DNA from: Paramacrobiotus richtersi
Lineage: Eukaryota > Tardigrada > Eutardigrada > Parachela > Macrobiotidae
DNA: 46,952 bases
Assembly (NCBI GenBank): GCA_034698045.1
Contig: JAQGAU010000060.1
Location: 1 to 46,952 of the forward strand
Direction of reading: 5' to 3'
Position numbers and translations under genes: made by a program. Numbering within the stretch: the first letter of the stretch is position 1; the number at the start of each line of letters is the position of its first letter. The notes beneath the pieces were generated by a model. That model was given only the letters and a program-made list of their open reading frames with translations, did not search any database and was not told the DNA's origin. Shown here in pieces: positions 1 to 12,224 of this stretch.

Positions 1-764
1 ACTCTAAACTCTAAACAGCACTTTTGTTGACGAGACTGATGATCTGCGGTAAGTGTTAAATAATCGGTGAAATTCGAAAGACTTTTATCATTCATCCAGC
101 ATTGTGACTTATGAACAGTTGATGTTCTAGCCTTTCAGAATTTGGAGTATGACTTTCGTCAATAATTTCGTAGTCAAATTTCATCGGAACCCCATGGTGC
201 CCGTCGTAACTTTGCTGTGTACCAAGGCATTTATGGATGTTGGACGTGGAGTACGCAGCGCAAGTAACGACGTTCTCAATGTCTGCGAGCGCATGATGTT
301 CTTCGCTATTGCAGCGGAGATTGCACAGTCAACGATTAGGGTCCCTACGCTAAGCAACCCTGGGACGCTGTTCTAACATCAGATTCGTCTGCGATCTGCG
401 CTTTTCTTTACCGTGCTTTGTCGAGCTTTGATGCAGTGAATTTTCGATGCTAGTGTGCGTCCCAGTACATAGAATCAAACGCAAACGATAAGGTCACTGA
501 GCTCTGTACTGGCAGTACTGCTGATGTTTATTATTTCTTTCGCTCATATTGGTTAGCGTCCAGAAACAAAATATAACAACTCCGAATGCCTTCTTGCGTT
601 CATGTTCGTATTGATCCGCGATTCGTTACTAAAGAAAATTATTATAGACGGATAAAACGGCTATCACGCTCCTAGTCGCGCTCGCTTTAAATTTAAGAAA
701 AAACTTTTTCGTTCCTACATACCAGAAAGTGGACTTCCTCCACACGGAATCCATTCACGTGACG
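1..764. other. No gene recognised
   Basis: I see no coding region with family resemblance, no RNA gene and no clear repeat here. Short open frames exist but have no supporting splice context or similarity to anything else in the window. Confidence 0.4.
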
Positions 765-1730
765 TCAGTGTTCCGAGTCACCCTGCCAACAGTCTTGTGA
801 TTCTAAGCGATGATCGCTATTGACCACGAGTGTTTTGCAATAATTTAAAATAGCACAGATGGTACTCAAGAATACGATTTTGCGGTTACATACGCCTGCA
901 TGCCTTCCGTTCCCCCAAGTGCACCTTTTTTCCGTGCCTTCCGCAAGCAGCTTCTTGGTAATTCGGTACAACGCGTCGTGTTCCAGAAGAGAGATGATCC
1001 ATATCCAGCGGAAAGCCATGAGCAGTACAGCAGCAATGCAATACGTCGCCTATGTTGTGTCATTTGCCAATGAGAACGCCACGGTTACCGTGAGCGTAGG
1101 CCAGGAGGCCCTAGGGTACCATGCAGCCAGAGGTTAATGCGCAGTAGTGGTAGGATGGCGTAATCCTTTCAATGTTCAAACCCACCACGTCCATTTCCCC
1201 GCGCCAAGTAACGAACTTTTCGGTGCGGCGAGCTGCCTGCAACACTCCGCTCACGCCCGATTGAGATACCACGTGCGATCGACTTCGTCGTAGCAGGACT
1301 TTCACCACATGAGTCTTGGACCATGCAACTACGACAATTTGAGCGATTGGACATACCAAGTTATGTAGTATGCACATAGTTTCGGTGAGTACTGGACGCT
1401 CAAGTTCCTGTCGTATTACTGCAAATAATACAAACAGAAGCATGTTAACACCTTTGTTTTACTTTGCTTAGGATTCTCAACATAACGATAACCTGGATTT
1501 CGATACCGTGGCGTCGAGCCTCGAGTCAATCGAATGGAAACACAATCAATAAGCACACTGAAAAAATAATGCAAAGCAAATATATCCAATAGGACTGCAG
1601 CAGATCGAATCCCCGAAATATCCGTGCAGTATGCAAGTCAAGCCATTAGCCACCTCGGAATAGCACGACTAAACAGACGCCTGTAGTAATTTGGAACGGA
1701 GATCTCTAAACTTAATAAATTCTAAATCGA
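765..1730 (-). pseudogene. Decayed copy 1 of an unrecognised membrane-protein gene
   Basis: On the minus strand this stretch aligns, in order, with the neighbouring stretch at 1771-2973, so the two are tandem duplicates. Recognisable blocks in reading order are an N-terminal piece near 1700-1500 that matches the transmembrane exon of copy 2 but has stops, a middle block near 1430-1140 (LERPVL..., RRTEK.VTW) and a C-terminal hydrophobic block near 1035-900 (LLMAFRWIWIISLLEH) followed by a KLLAEGTEK tail. The frame is interrupted between blocks and by extra bases after GTEK. I do not recognise the family. Topology, if coding, would be an N-terminal membrane segment, an extracellular middle and a second membrane segment close to the C-terminus. 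Confidence 0.35.
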
Positions 1731-1770
1731 TTTATTTTTGTCTATTTCGGTAATAAACTGATTTTATTAT

Positions 1771-2973
1771 TGGCTTCTGGGATCGAGAACGTTTTGCAAG
1801 CCTCGGGTACACGTTCTGGTGGCTACATACGTCTGTCGTCCATTCCTTCCAGTGCACCCTTTTCCGTGCCTTCGGCAAACACCTTATTGACAATTTGGTA
1901 CTGCGTTATATGCTCCAAATACGAGACGATCCATATCCCCGGAAAGCCATCAGCAGTACAGCAGCAACGCGGTACGCATTAAGGGACAGAAAGATGTTGG
2001 ACGACGTTTCCAGCAACATTCGTTCTCGTATTCGCGCAACATCCGCCACTTCCTCCAACCCGTACTGGATATCTTTTGGAATATTTGACTTGACAAAGGC
2101 GGCTTTCTGGTCGGCATATGTCGCTTGTGTTGCGTCATTTGCCAAAGATACCGCCCAGGTTATCGTCCACAGTGTGGTATTCGCCAGAGGCTAATGTGCG
2201 GTAGTCGTAGGCCGGCGTACAATCCCCCCAAAGATCATATACAAAGGCCTTTTCAGTGTTTCACCATGCCAAGTAACGATCTTTTCGGTGCGACGAGCTG
2301 TCTGCGATACACCGCTCGGTCTCGATTGAGTTTCGGTGCGATCGACTTCGTGGTAGCAGGCCGGATATGCGCCAGATGAGTCTTGGACCAACTACGACAA
2401 TTTGTGTGGTAACTGTGGTTAGATTTGTGTGGTTCATTGTTTTATTTAAGACTGGATGCTCAAGTTTCTGCAGCCAACAAACTGCAGCGCATTGAGTGAG
2501 GATTTCAGCACCTTTACCTTACCTTACTCAAGATTCTATCGAATAAACTTGGATTTCGGTACCATTACCTAGGTTTCGCGCTGATGGAATGTAAATACGA
2601 AACAGTCAATAATAAACTGCATAACGAATGCCAAGCAATACATGGCCAAATATATAGATCGCGATATATTGATTTGCCTCGGTCCTCCATTCATCGATGT
2701 ACATATCCTTTGAATATGCCAGTTAAACCACCTCCGAATAAGACGACGAAACAGACGCATGCAGTAATTTCCACTATGCATACCGCAATAGTTTGTGGGT
2801 TCAGTTGAAGCATCTGGTGCGACATTGTTTGTGATCACAGACATATTTTCTCCATCTTCGAGAAGCATGGGAATTCCAGATTCATCCTTAGCAATATCTC
2901 TATAACCTGGCGGCTGGTTGTCTTCGGCAGATACCGCCATTACACAGTTTTGATCTGCCGTTACAGAAAACAA
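1771..2973 (-). pseudogene. Copy 2 of the same unrecognised membrane-protein gene, probably decayed
   Basis: The best-preserved part is an open frame from an ATG at 2973 down to about 2569. It encodes about 134 aa with an acidic N-terminal half, a basic stretch (RRLIRRWFNW) and one hydrophobic segment (YLAMYCLAFVMQFIIDCFVF). Downstream on the minus strand come a block near 2450-2190 and a block near 2150-1906 (LEEVADVARIRERMLLET, then AYRVAAVLLMAF), ending in a hydrophobic segment whose frame shifts by one base relative to copy 1 (CGG GG against CGC TGG). A TAG at 1823-1825 would close the C-terminal tail. I cannot join the blocks with convincing splice sites in one frame, so this is probably a pseudogene or a rapidly diverging gene. 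Family unknown. Confidence 0.35.
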
Positions 2974-2999
2974 AATGTTTACAAGAGTTTGTATCTTAA

Positions 3000-4579
3000 T
3001 TTAGCAGTACAACTGCACAAACGACATATCCATCTAAAACAAACAATTTTAGGAAATCCAGGCCTTATGATCAGTAACAAAGTCGGCGTTCGGATTAATT
3101 GAGTACTTTAAAATATTTTTAGAAGCGGAAGTCGAAAAAACTGCATTTTATTTTCTACCTCCATTCCACATATTTATGCCGCCGCCCCACGAGAAAGCGG
3201 GATGCATCGGTCGATATGAGTGTTTGGATCCTGCTGTACAGAGGTAAATATATAAGGTAACACCTTGATGTTGTTGTCGTGGGCTATATCGATCCACTTA
3301 ATGGCATGCATGGTAGCGTCAGCTGGCTGCTGCCAGAACTGCACCGGATGTATACTCCTTTTGACCGCCCCATCGGCTTGTACGGTGTATGCCTAACCAA
3401 GGTGCTGCTAACATAAGTCATTATACATACAATACGTACAGCCATCCTGTTCGTTTACGAGTATTTAAGTTAAACGTATATATAGTTTTTAACAACTGCA
3501 GCACTTTGCGTATTTTACTCTATTTGATAGCCTTGAGACAATGAAAAGTTGGGGCCTGAGAGCCAAGGCAAGTTGGACGGCGCATATGGGAGAATAATGA
3601 AATTATGGAAATCCGCGATCAATGGAAGTCCGGCGTCACCGTATAATTATAGAAATTCCGAGAGGAAATGGCATTTGTGTCATGGGTACAGTCGGTTCAC
3701 CAAAGAAATGGAGGATATGTTTTTGTTCTTTAATGTTTAGTTGTGTGTACGAAACTGTTTTGAAAGATATGTACAGCCGAAAAAACACACAACAGCGTCG
3801 TTACATTCGATAGCCTTCTGATTACTGAAGATTTTGCAGCGTTTTTGCTGTCGCCATACCGCGTATTCCGAGAGTGAAGCTGACTGACGCTGCAGTGGCT
3901 ATCTGGCCACGGATGCCAGATTGTTTACTTTCGTGATCATGTGGGAGTTTGTTAAATAATAAAATGATTTCATGTCTTCTTATGAAACTACCTGGAAAAT
4001 GTGGGTGTTTCGTAAGATTTGTGGATACACTATTTATATTGTGGGATCTTCCGGTCGCGCTTCTTGTAACGGTATGCGCTTTGCATCTTCTTTACCTAAC
4101 TTTACATGGTTCAGTGAAAGTTTCAGTGAAAGGACTGATTTACGTGCTTTCCTCAGAGCCAGATTCAGAATCAATGATTCCAGCATTACTTTCTGGTACA
4201 AGGATAACAAGACAACTTTAAGTGTAAATAATGTTATTTTTCATTCGTTTTACCGGCATTTTTAATGGAAATGATAACCGCCTTGCAGTTAACGCCATTG
4301 CCAGAAGAATATCTTCCCACTGCAAACTTTCACCGCAGTACGTCGATAATCTGTTGGCCCGCGTACAGGTAATCGATTTTTATCCATAATTTGTCATCAG
4401 CAGGGGGGCAAATGAAACTTATTACATACCATGGCGCATCGTTACAATCAATGTCGCGTCAAACGCCTCTAGTTTGTTCTCAACACATGGCGTGTTATTC
4501 TTGTCCACACGAGTTGTTTGACTGTTGCATCAGGGCCCGCTGGTCTGTCTGTGCGGAGCACAGCATGGGCTCTATTTGA
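3000..4579. other. Intergenic, nothing convincing
   Basis: An open frame of about 90 codons at 3949-4221 with a hydrophobic middle is not supported by splice context or similarity and overlaps another frame of the same size. I see no repeat family shared with the rest of the window. Confidence 0.4.
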
Positions 4580-4780
4580 CTTTCACCTGACTATTACCAC
4601 AGAAAACAGGTCACTCGTCATCATTCACCTAGAAATAACAATTGCTCCCTCCGAAACTGACAGACTGCTGACTTTCACTTTTTGCTGATGGCTTACAACA
4701 TTGCGTATTGTCACGTTATACTGTGGTAGAGCGGCGGCTGTTAATTTGAACGAAGATTTATTAAGCTGTTCACCTTGATT
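4580..4780 (+). promoter_or_regulatory. Conserved upstream block of M13 gene A
   Basis: This block lies about 130-330 bp before the start codon of gene A. Similar sequence precedes gene B (about 14786-14920) and gene H (about 41634-41805). Shared strings include GAAAAC.GGTC.CTC followed by ATTCAC.TAG, then a block around GCTTAC and TATTGTCAC, and in A and H AACGAAGAT.TATTAAGCT. Conservation outside the coding region suggests a promoter or 5' UTR duplicated with the gene. No factor site is assigned. Confidence 0.4.
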
Positions 4781-4908
4781 TGCGCTTCTTCATGGCAATG
4801 CGTTAACGGCGCCGGTTTGCGTGGCTAATCTACCCGACACAGTTTCTCTGGAATTACATTTTATTTTACGATTGAACGGACGCTTCGGTTGCCTTTCTAA
4901 TTGCAATC

Positions 4909-7900
4909 ATGTTTCTGACATCGTGGAATATTCTCCTGTTTTTGCCATCTGTTATGCTTTGCGCTAAAGTACAGAAAGGTGAGTAGCAGACTATACACTG
5001 CATCTGCTTTTTTGTTATAATCCACATCCTGTTTGCAAAGTCTTCAGTGCAAGTTTTGAATTTCAACAGAAATCGCTGTGGACAATGAACTGGATAGCCT
5101 TCCGGTAACACCGATAAAACCGGTTAAAGACGTTGTTAACGCTTCCGCCTCCAATTCGACCTCCAAGACAGTGTGCACAACGCATTCATGCCAGAAAACC
5201 GGTAAGCTGATACTGTGAAAAGCTGTTGGTTCAACAATAGTTCAGGACGCTTTCAAAGCTTTTTTCTTCACACCTCTTAAAAAATTACAAAAATGTATAA
5301 AATTTATGGTTTAGTGAAAGGCTTCGAAACAACGAGACAATCAATAAAGGAACCTTGTAAAACGAAAGGTTTGATAATAAATAAATCATTCAAAACAGTA
5401 AATTCGATACAAACAAAGGCAATGCGTGATGTTCAAAGATATTTCATAGTTTTTATGTTTGGATTTTATTTAAATGTAAAGCAAAATAGATAAAGACACT
5501 ATACAGTTTTTTAATTTTAGCGCACAAGTTTCTTAGCCGAATCAACAGTTCAGTGGATCCATGTGGTGATTTCTTCGAATATGCCTGTGGTCAGTGGATC
5601 AGCTCTAATGAGATTCCCGATAATGAAACCGAAATCAGCGACTTTTACTTTTTGACACGGAAAATGAAGAAAGTTGGTCAAAGTGAGTGTATTCAGACGG
5701 CTAATTGGAACTGTCACATTACACCTTTCAGAGGTCTATTAACACTCTTGTTCACAATGTCATAATCGTTCGTTTACTTGATTGATGAGTATTATTGTTA
5801 CTGTAATGTTGCAATGAATGCAGTGTCAGTAATGTAATTATGCATTGCAGATATTTTGAAGACCATGCGAGGTCGCATGTTCGTTTCCGAGGTGAAAGCC
5901 AAGAGCCTCTTTCGACAGTGCAGTAATGAAGGTAAATAATGGTATCCTAATATTCAGCATAATTTCACAATCAAACTAGATCCGCACTTATGATTTTTCT
6001 TTCTATACAAATAAACACATATATTTTGGATATTTTTTAGATTGTAACAGTTTAAGACATGTTGTAGTATGGACATTTCGAAGACTTGTAATTGATGTTT
6101 GCATTAACTTGTATAAAAGTGTTCGGATTTTTTTGCAGCCGAGATCGAAAAGCTGCGCGCACGACCTTTACTGGATCTCCTCGACGAGTACGTCAGTGGC
6201 TGGCCTATGCTCCAGACAGAGTGGGATCCATCACAGTTCGACATTGCCGACACGCTGGTCAAAAACTTCTTTGTCGGCAACGAAGCCTTCTTTACTGTTA
6301 CGGTCAGCGGTGATGTGGAGAATCCTTTAATCAACATGATCCAAATTAATTCTCCCTCGACATACGCAGCTGTAGATGTGCTGAATAACGAGATCACGGG
6401 AAAGCTGTACACCGAGAGCTATCTGACCTTTATGTTCAATATGACGTCATTGCTACTGAAAGATCTGAACAACGGAGTAGATGTCAACAGCCTATCGGCG
6501 AATCTTACGGAGATCGTGGAAATGGAACGCTCATTCGGCATGGTAAGAAAAATCAGTACAATTAGCAACGCAGTTCACCAAAGGTACCAGTTTATTTTCG
6601 CCAGATATTTCAGTTTCCGTTTCATCCTCTTTTTAATTGTTCTTAGTGAAACAAGTCTGGCCTAACGCAACCATAAATAAGGCGGAATGGTTACTTTCTA
6701 CATGGGTGCATTCATTTACATTTTACACCGTTGTCGTAACGGTTTAAATTTTATTTATGTCAAACGTCAACGTGAATTAGCACGTGCCTAGTCCGTTCCA
6801 TGATTACGCAACACGCAGCTGCAAGACAACCAAACGTTTACTACTGTGATCAGTTAGTCTGTATTTTTTTTAAAAATGATTCTACATAACTGGAATAAAA
6901 TGCGTATACTTTAAACTAAAACATGAAGCATTTATACTTTCTTTGCAATATGCCTAATTTACCTCTTGATTTCGATATACGGGTCATCACATAAGCACTT
7001 TTGCACTCGAAAGTATTCGTTGCAGGCAAAACTCACATCTGTGGAAAACGCCGACGACAGCATTTACTTGAACAAGATGACCCTCTCCGACTTCCAGGAC
7101 CATTATAATTTCAACTCGACTACCATGCAGAGCGTGACCAGCATCATTCGATCATACTTCGCTGCCGCTAATCTTTCTAACGAGATTAACGACAACACAA
7201 CCATCGTTGTACCCAATGCTCGTTTCTGGCCAGTGGTCGATGCGAAACTGGTCGAGCTGGAAGCTCTGGGTGACGAAGGGAAACGTCGGATGGCCAACTA
7301 CATCGGATGGCAGTTGATATCGGGAATGCCGACCTATTTGTCGCAGGATTATCGATATGCTTTGGCCGAATATAGCCAGAGGATTACCGGCAGAAAGACC
7401 AAGAGGGATCCGCCCGTTGGGGAGAGATGTCTGACCGTTGTCACGCAGATGCTACCGATGAGCGTGGGGGCCATGTATGTCAGGGATGTGGTACCGCGAA
7501 ATTTGAAGCAAAAGGTTAGTAAAATATATTTACGTACCAAGGTATATCATTTAATGTTCCAGTTAATTGTTTCTTTTCATAGAAGAAGGGTCTCTTACTG
7601 AATGAATGAATTAACTGCGAATGAATTAAAACATATAGAAATTATTAACAAAGCAATACATTACTTCAGCATATTACTAATGAAAATAATGTATTCTCGT
7701 AGATTAGTACTTAACACAACGATGCGGCAAAGCACTACCGCGTACATAGGCTGTATGGAAACGTTTGAGCAAGTGTATTCGATGTGTTCCGTGTAGGCAA
7801 CCATGATGGTTAAAGATATACAAGTCGGCTTCCGCGAACTCCTAGAATCGGCAGCCTGGATGGATAATGCTACGTACCAACGTGCGTTGGTCAAGCTGGA

Positions 7901-9003
7901 TGCCATTATCAATGTTGTGGGATATCCAGAAATTTTCCTGACCAATACAACGGCCATCGATGAGGAATATCAATTCGTACGAGAAACTCAACTTAAACGC
8001 GCTGAAATTGGTATTCGGAAAGGTCTGTCCTATCTTGCAGGTGACCATCCAACAAACGTACGTCGAAACCATTCTAAGAAGCGTCAAAAACTCAGTTGTT
8101 CGCCAGTTAAAGCGTCTTCCCAAAGCCAACCTTCGCTACGACCCTGTTGTTGACACGCCCGACATCACGGAAGTCAACGCGTTCTTTATGCAAAATAACA
8201 ACGTCCTAAGTAAAACCTGATAAAAAATGAACTGAATAAATTCTAATTTTCTGCATGTCTGTAGCAATGTTGGCCGCTATACTCCAGCTGCCGTTCTACG
8301 ACTCGCAAAGTCCACAATATCTGAATTACGGGGCCATCGGTTTCATCATCGGCCATGAGACAACGCATGGATTCGACGACACTGGATCCAAGTATGATGA
8401 TCAAGGTTTCCGCCGGGTATGGTGGACCAACACCACAGCGGCACTGTACGAAGCTCGAAAGAAAGGCATGGTGCAGCAGTATGACAATTACACACTGCCA
8501 GCTGGGAGGGTCAACGGACAGTTGACACTTGGGGAAAACATTGCTGACAATGGCGGATTACGAGCAGCATACAAAGTATGCATGACAATTGCGTTGCGCA
8601 ACCTGCATTTTCAGTACTCTTGGAACATTGTTTATATTTATAATATTTTGATAGGGGTACACAAAGTATCTCCAAAGATTGCCTAGACCCGAACCGGTAC
8701 TACCAGGACTGGAGGATTACACGCCACTGCAGTTGTTCTTCCTTTCCGCCGGACAAGTAAGTCTTGAACGAATAGTTATATTATTAGACAGGATCGAGAT
8801 TTCACCGCATCAACTTGTGTTCGTAGGTGTGGTGTAACAAGGAGCGGGTAGAGAGCGAACGAGTGGACCTGTTGACAGAAGAACACGCTCCAAATCGCTT
8901 CCGAGTAAATGGAGTCGTTTCCAATATGCCAGAATTCTCTGCCACTTTTAACTGTTCTGAAAATGCTCGAATGAACCCTAGCGTTAAACAAGTTGTATGG
9001 TAG
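4909..9003 (+). CDS. M13 (neprilysin-like) zinc metallopeptidase, gene A, intact, secreted
   Basis: Eleven exons: 4909-4978, 5070-5201, 5521-5682, 5851-5931, 6139-6542, 7026-7514, 7797-7976, 8041-8209, 8265-8575, 8655-8756, 8827-9003; all junctions are GT-AG and in frame, giving 758 aa, the usual M13 length. Exon 1 encodes a short hydrophobic leader (NILLFLPSVMLCA) with a likely cleavage site, so the product is probably secreted rather than type II membrane-bound. Conserved features: CTTHSC pair (exon 2), DPCGDFFEYACGQW (exon 3), NAFF (exon 8), zinc site HETTH near residues 593-597, third ligand Glu near 653 in GENIADNGG, and HAPNRFR with the substrate-contact His and Arg in exon 11. Family members cleave small extracellular peptides. 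The cysteine normally in the C-terminal CxxW is Gln here (QVVW), and its partner is Gly. It converges on pseudogene C. Confidence 0.92.
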
Positions 9004-9611
9004 ACTTGCCTGCGCGATTTGGTTGTGGCCTTCTTCGGAGTTACCGAAGGAAGTCTGGACTTTGTTGATAATCGCCATTGATTATTGTTGCTGTCAGTGT
9101 TTCACGTAATTTATTCCATGGTGGGAAGAAGAGCTAACGTAGTTCGGTACATGGGTCAGTCTGAGCGAATGTCTCATTCGGTAATTCACTTTCGATAATT
9201 TCCCCTGCCGCGGTGCATGTACTTTGTTTACATAGTTGCGCAGGGCATACACGAACAACAATTTTTAGAATTCAGCGCACTTACGATCTACATCGTGTCA
9301 GATTACTATGCCAAAAGTGATGTCAACATAACATAGATTGTCTCCGTCATCTCGTTAATTCACTGTTTTATCAGTCTACGTTTTCAGATTTGACCATAAG
9401 TGTCTGACAACCCAAATAATAGAGGGTACATTAAAATAAATATAAATTGTGAGATAGGGTATAATCATACAAATAGGGTCCTTACCTGATTTTGCTGTTC
9501 TGTTTATGTATATAGCATATGTTTGGCCGACGCCAAGACAGGATTATGTCGCGTTGCGGAAAGACAATAAATCATCATTATTATGAACACGCATTATCTT
9601 TTTGAACAGAA
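9004..9611. other. Intergenic between convergent genes A and C; 3' UTR-like
   Basis: The first 110 bp after the stop of gene A resemble the sequence after the stop of gene B and after the orphan exon at 27805 (a GCCTT..T.CGAAG-like block, then GATAAT.GCCAT..ATTATTGTTGC). This is probably a 3' UTR copied with the gene. AATAAA at 9566-9571 is a possible polyadenylation signal but is distant. Nothing else recognised. Confidence 0.4.
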
Positions 9612-12224
9612 TCACCAAACAACACGCTTCTTTTTCGGATTCATCTCAGCGTGCGCTGAGCAGTGGAAGGCCTGACTGAACTCTTTCATATTGGATACTA
9701 GTCATCATACTACACCATTCACTCGAAACCTGTTTGGAGCATGTACGTCAGTCAGGTCTGTCAGGAGCGTGGCTCTTTCCGTTTCCGGTCGAGCTTTGGA
9801 ACACCAAATCTGCATGAAAACAAATTCACCTCATCAAACAACTTGCGAAATTTTAATACAGCCAACCACCTTACTTGTGCAGCCGAAATAAAGAATAGCT
9901 GTTCGGGTGTGTATTTCTCCAGTCCGGGCAAGACGGGTTCTGGTTGCCTCATTCGGGACTGGTACCGTCTGTAACCTCGGAGAGCGGCGCGCAAACCACC
10001 GTTGTCGGCAACATTCTTGCCTGCAGTTAGTTCGCCATTGACCTTTCCGAAAAGTGTGGAGTAATGGCTATATTGATGAAGTATGTCATCGACTTTTTCG
10101 TTGTAAAGGCTTCCAGTTTCATTTGTCCACCAGGATCGACGGTATTTATTCTTGTCGTACGAAGCCCCTGGGAACATCAGGCTCATTAAATTACAAATAC
10201 GGTGTCTTAGCAGAACGTACAGTATGAGCGATGGTTTAACCATCGGCACAGTTTTGCCTTTGTTATCGAAACCGTGTGTTATTTCATGGCCAATTGCAAA
10301 ACCTATCCCACCGTAATTCAAATACTGCGTATTGTCGGCATTAAAAAACGGCAACTGTAGGATGGCGGCTGGAATATCTAAAGAAACGAAAACCTTGCAC
10401 TTTTTCAAATATCACACCGTAACGTTAGATGCGTTGCGCTTGCAACCGATCATGTTGGATGACATATAGTACGTCGCGTCAGCCCTTGTGATGTCCCCGG
10501 TCATCCTTATCGGATCGTCCCGGACATTCTTAGCATCAATACGCCGAAGCGCATTTATAATTGTTGATTTCAGCACTTCGAAAGCGGTGTTAAGGAAAGT
10601 CGGTCCCAGTGATACCTATACTAGAAGCTACAACAAACACTTCAACGCGACATGTAGGCTTAACCACTGACTTCTTAATATTGCTAGTCAACTGCAGAAA
10701 TGTTTGTCAGGAAGACATCGGGATACGCTATCATATCCACAACAGAGGAGAGTTTCAGTTTGGCCCGACTTTTTGTTTCCTGGTCCACCCAGTCGGCCTT
10801 GTTCAGCAACTCGAGAAAACCTTGTTTGATGTCGTCAACCACCATTTCTGCCTAAAGTGGATGCAAGAACGAAACGGAACTAACGCTTTGCATTCTTTTC
10901 AGTACAATTACCTTTTCTTTAACATCCTTAGAAACCACTTCCCTGACATACATCGCACCCAAGGCCAACGGCATCGCGCCTTTAACCACTTCCAAGCAGC
11001 GATCATCGGCTCCCGATTCAGGTTTTGCCTGCCTTCCGCTAATTTTTTGCTTGGAGACACCCTCCGCATCCCTGTAATCGTAGGATAAATAACTGGTGCA
11101 GCTGCCGATCAGACGCCAGCCGATGAAGTTAGCCATTTTCCGAATTCCTAAGTGTCCTGCGGCTTCCAGTTGAAAGAGTTTCACATCCAATTTATCCCAA
11201 AAATTCAGATCGGGAACCACAATAACGCTGGATCCGTTTATACTGTTTCCTCTGCCAGCTTCTTTAAATAGTGCTCTGATGTAGTTGGTAATATTTTGGA
11301 GTATCGCCGATTTGAACGGATACTCCTGAAGTTCATCAACTGTGACTTTGTTCATGCAAGTACACGGTATCGCTGTTTTCTTCTAACGCCGAAAACTGTG
11401 CCTGTAACATAGCTGGACTGTTGTACAGGAATGTTTTAGATGACTGTTCGAATCGAGTTGTCAATGCAGCTCACCAGTCCAATAAACGCTTCAGTCTCGA
11501 AGATTTCGTTCAGTTCCGTCGCTACGACATCGACGCTCTCTGCACTTGGTAAATAACTTGCATCCTGCATCAACAGTACAGTAACATTTCTGAGGAAATC
11601 CATGTATGTCTCGTTATACAATTTCCCCAAAGATTCATCTTTCAACACGTCGACAGTTGCGTAAGTGGACGGTGCGAGAATGTTGACCAAGTTATCAATG
11701 GGACTTTGTAGATCGGGTGCGATACCGATGAGAAAGAAAGGGTTAGCTCCAAGCCTACTAGCTCTAACAAGTACATCGAAAATATCAAATGCTGATGCGT
11801 TCCAGTTTGGGGTTAACAACGGCCATCCGCCGATTGTTTCGTTAAGAATTTCTAACAGCGGCTTGGCGCGTAGGTTTCAACTTCTTCTGCGAAATCGCAC
11901 TTATTATATTATGGTGGCCGGCTCAATAATGTCTTCCTTAACTTTGCACCTTCATTTTTGCATTGAGTGTAGAGTAGCTTGGCCTTCATCTTCGACTGAA
12001 ACATGTGATCCGTAGTTTTGGACAAAAGTTCTGTAAGTAAGAAACAAACTGCAGACGGCGTAAAATCTTGTACTCTGTGACTCACCTTGCAAGACGGTGT
12101 GCGTTTTTTTGCTGATCTCCATTACATGCTTGTGTTAAGCATACGGATTTCCCCGTGGTTGCTTGAGTACGCTTGCTTGTTGTCTGGGATTGCGGCCGCC
12201 CAAAGACACTTTGACCGATTGACT
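9612..12224 (-). pseudogene. M13 metallopeptidase pseudogene C
   Basis: Minus-strand exon remnants, in coding order: about 12086-12224 (exon 2 fused to the tail of exon 3), 11950-12030, 11475-11886, 10912-11401, 10672-10851, 10447-10615, 10258-10377, 9875-10167, 9612-9809. Lesions relative to paralogue D: loss of most of exon 3, including the PCDDF and ACGKW cysteines; one base lost early in exon 5; four extra bases in exon 6 (after codons for DTVYL); TAG and TAA at the end of exon 7; GC instead of GT donor after 10258; the third zinc ligand Glu replaced by Lys (GKNVADNGG); and a 12-base insert with two TGA codons plus a 9-base duplication in exon 11. HEITH itself survives. No N-terminal exon is found. 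It cannot make a working peptidase. It is convergent with gene A and closest to D. Confidence 0.88.

Noticed and set aside
3949..4265. Two overlapping 90-97 codon frames with hydrophobic runs
   Set aside because: Same interval in two frames, neither with family resemblance or splice support.
9761..10408. A 215-codon minus-strand open frame read as one gene
   Set aside because: It is exons of pseudogene C read through two introns. The middle and end are intron translation.
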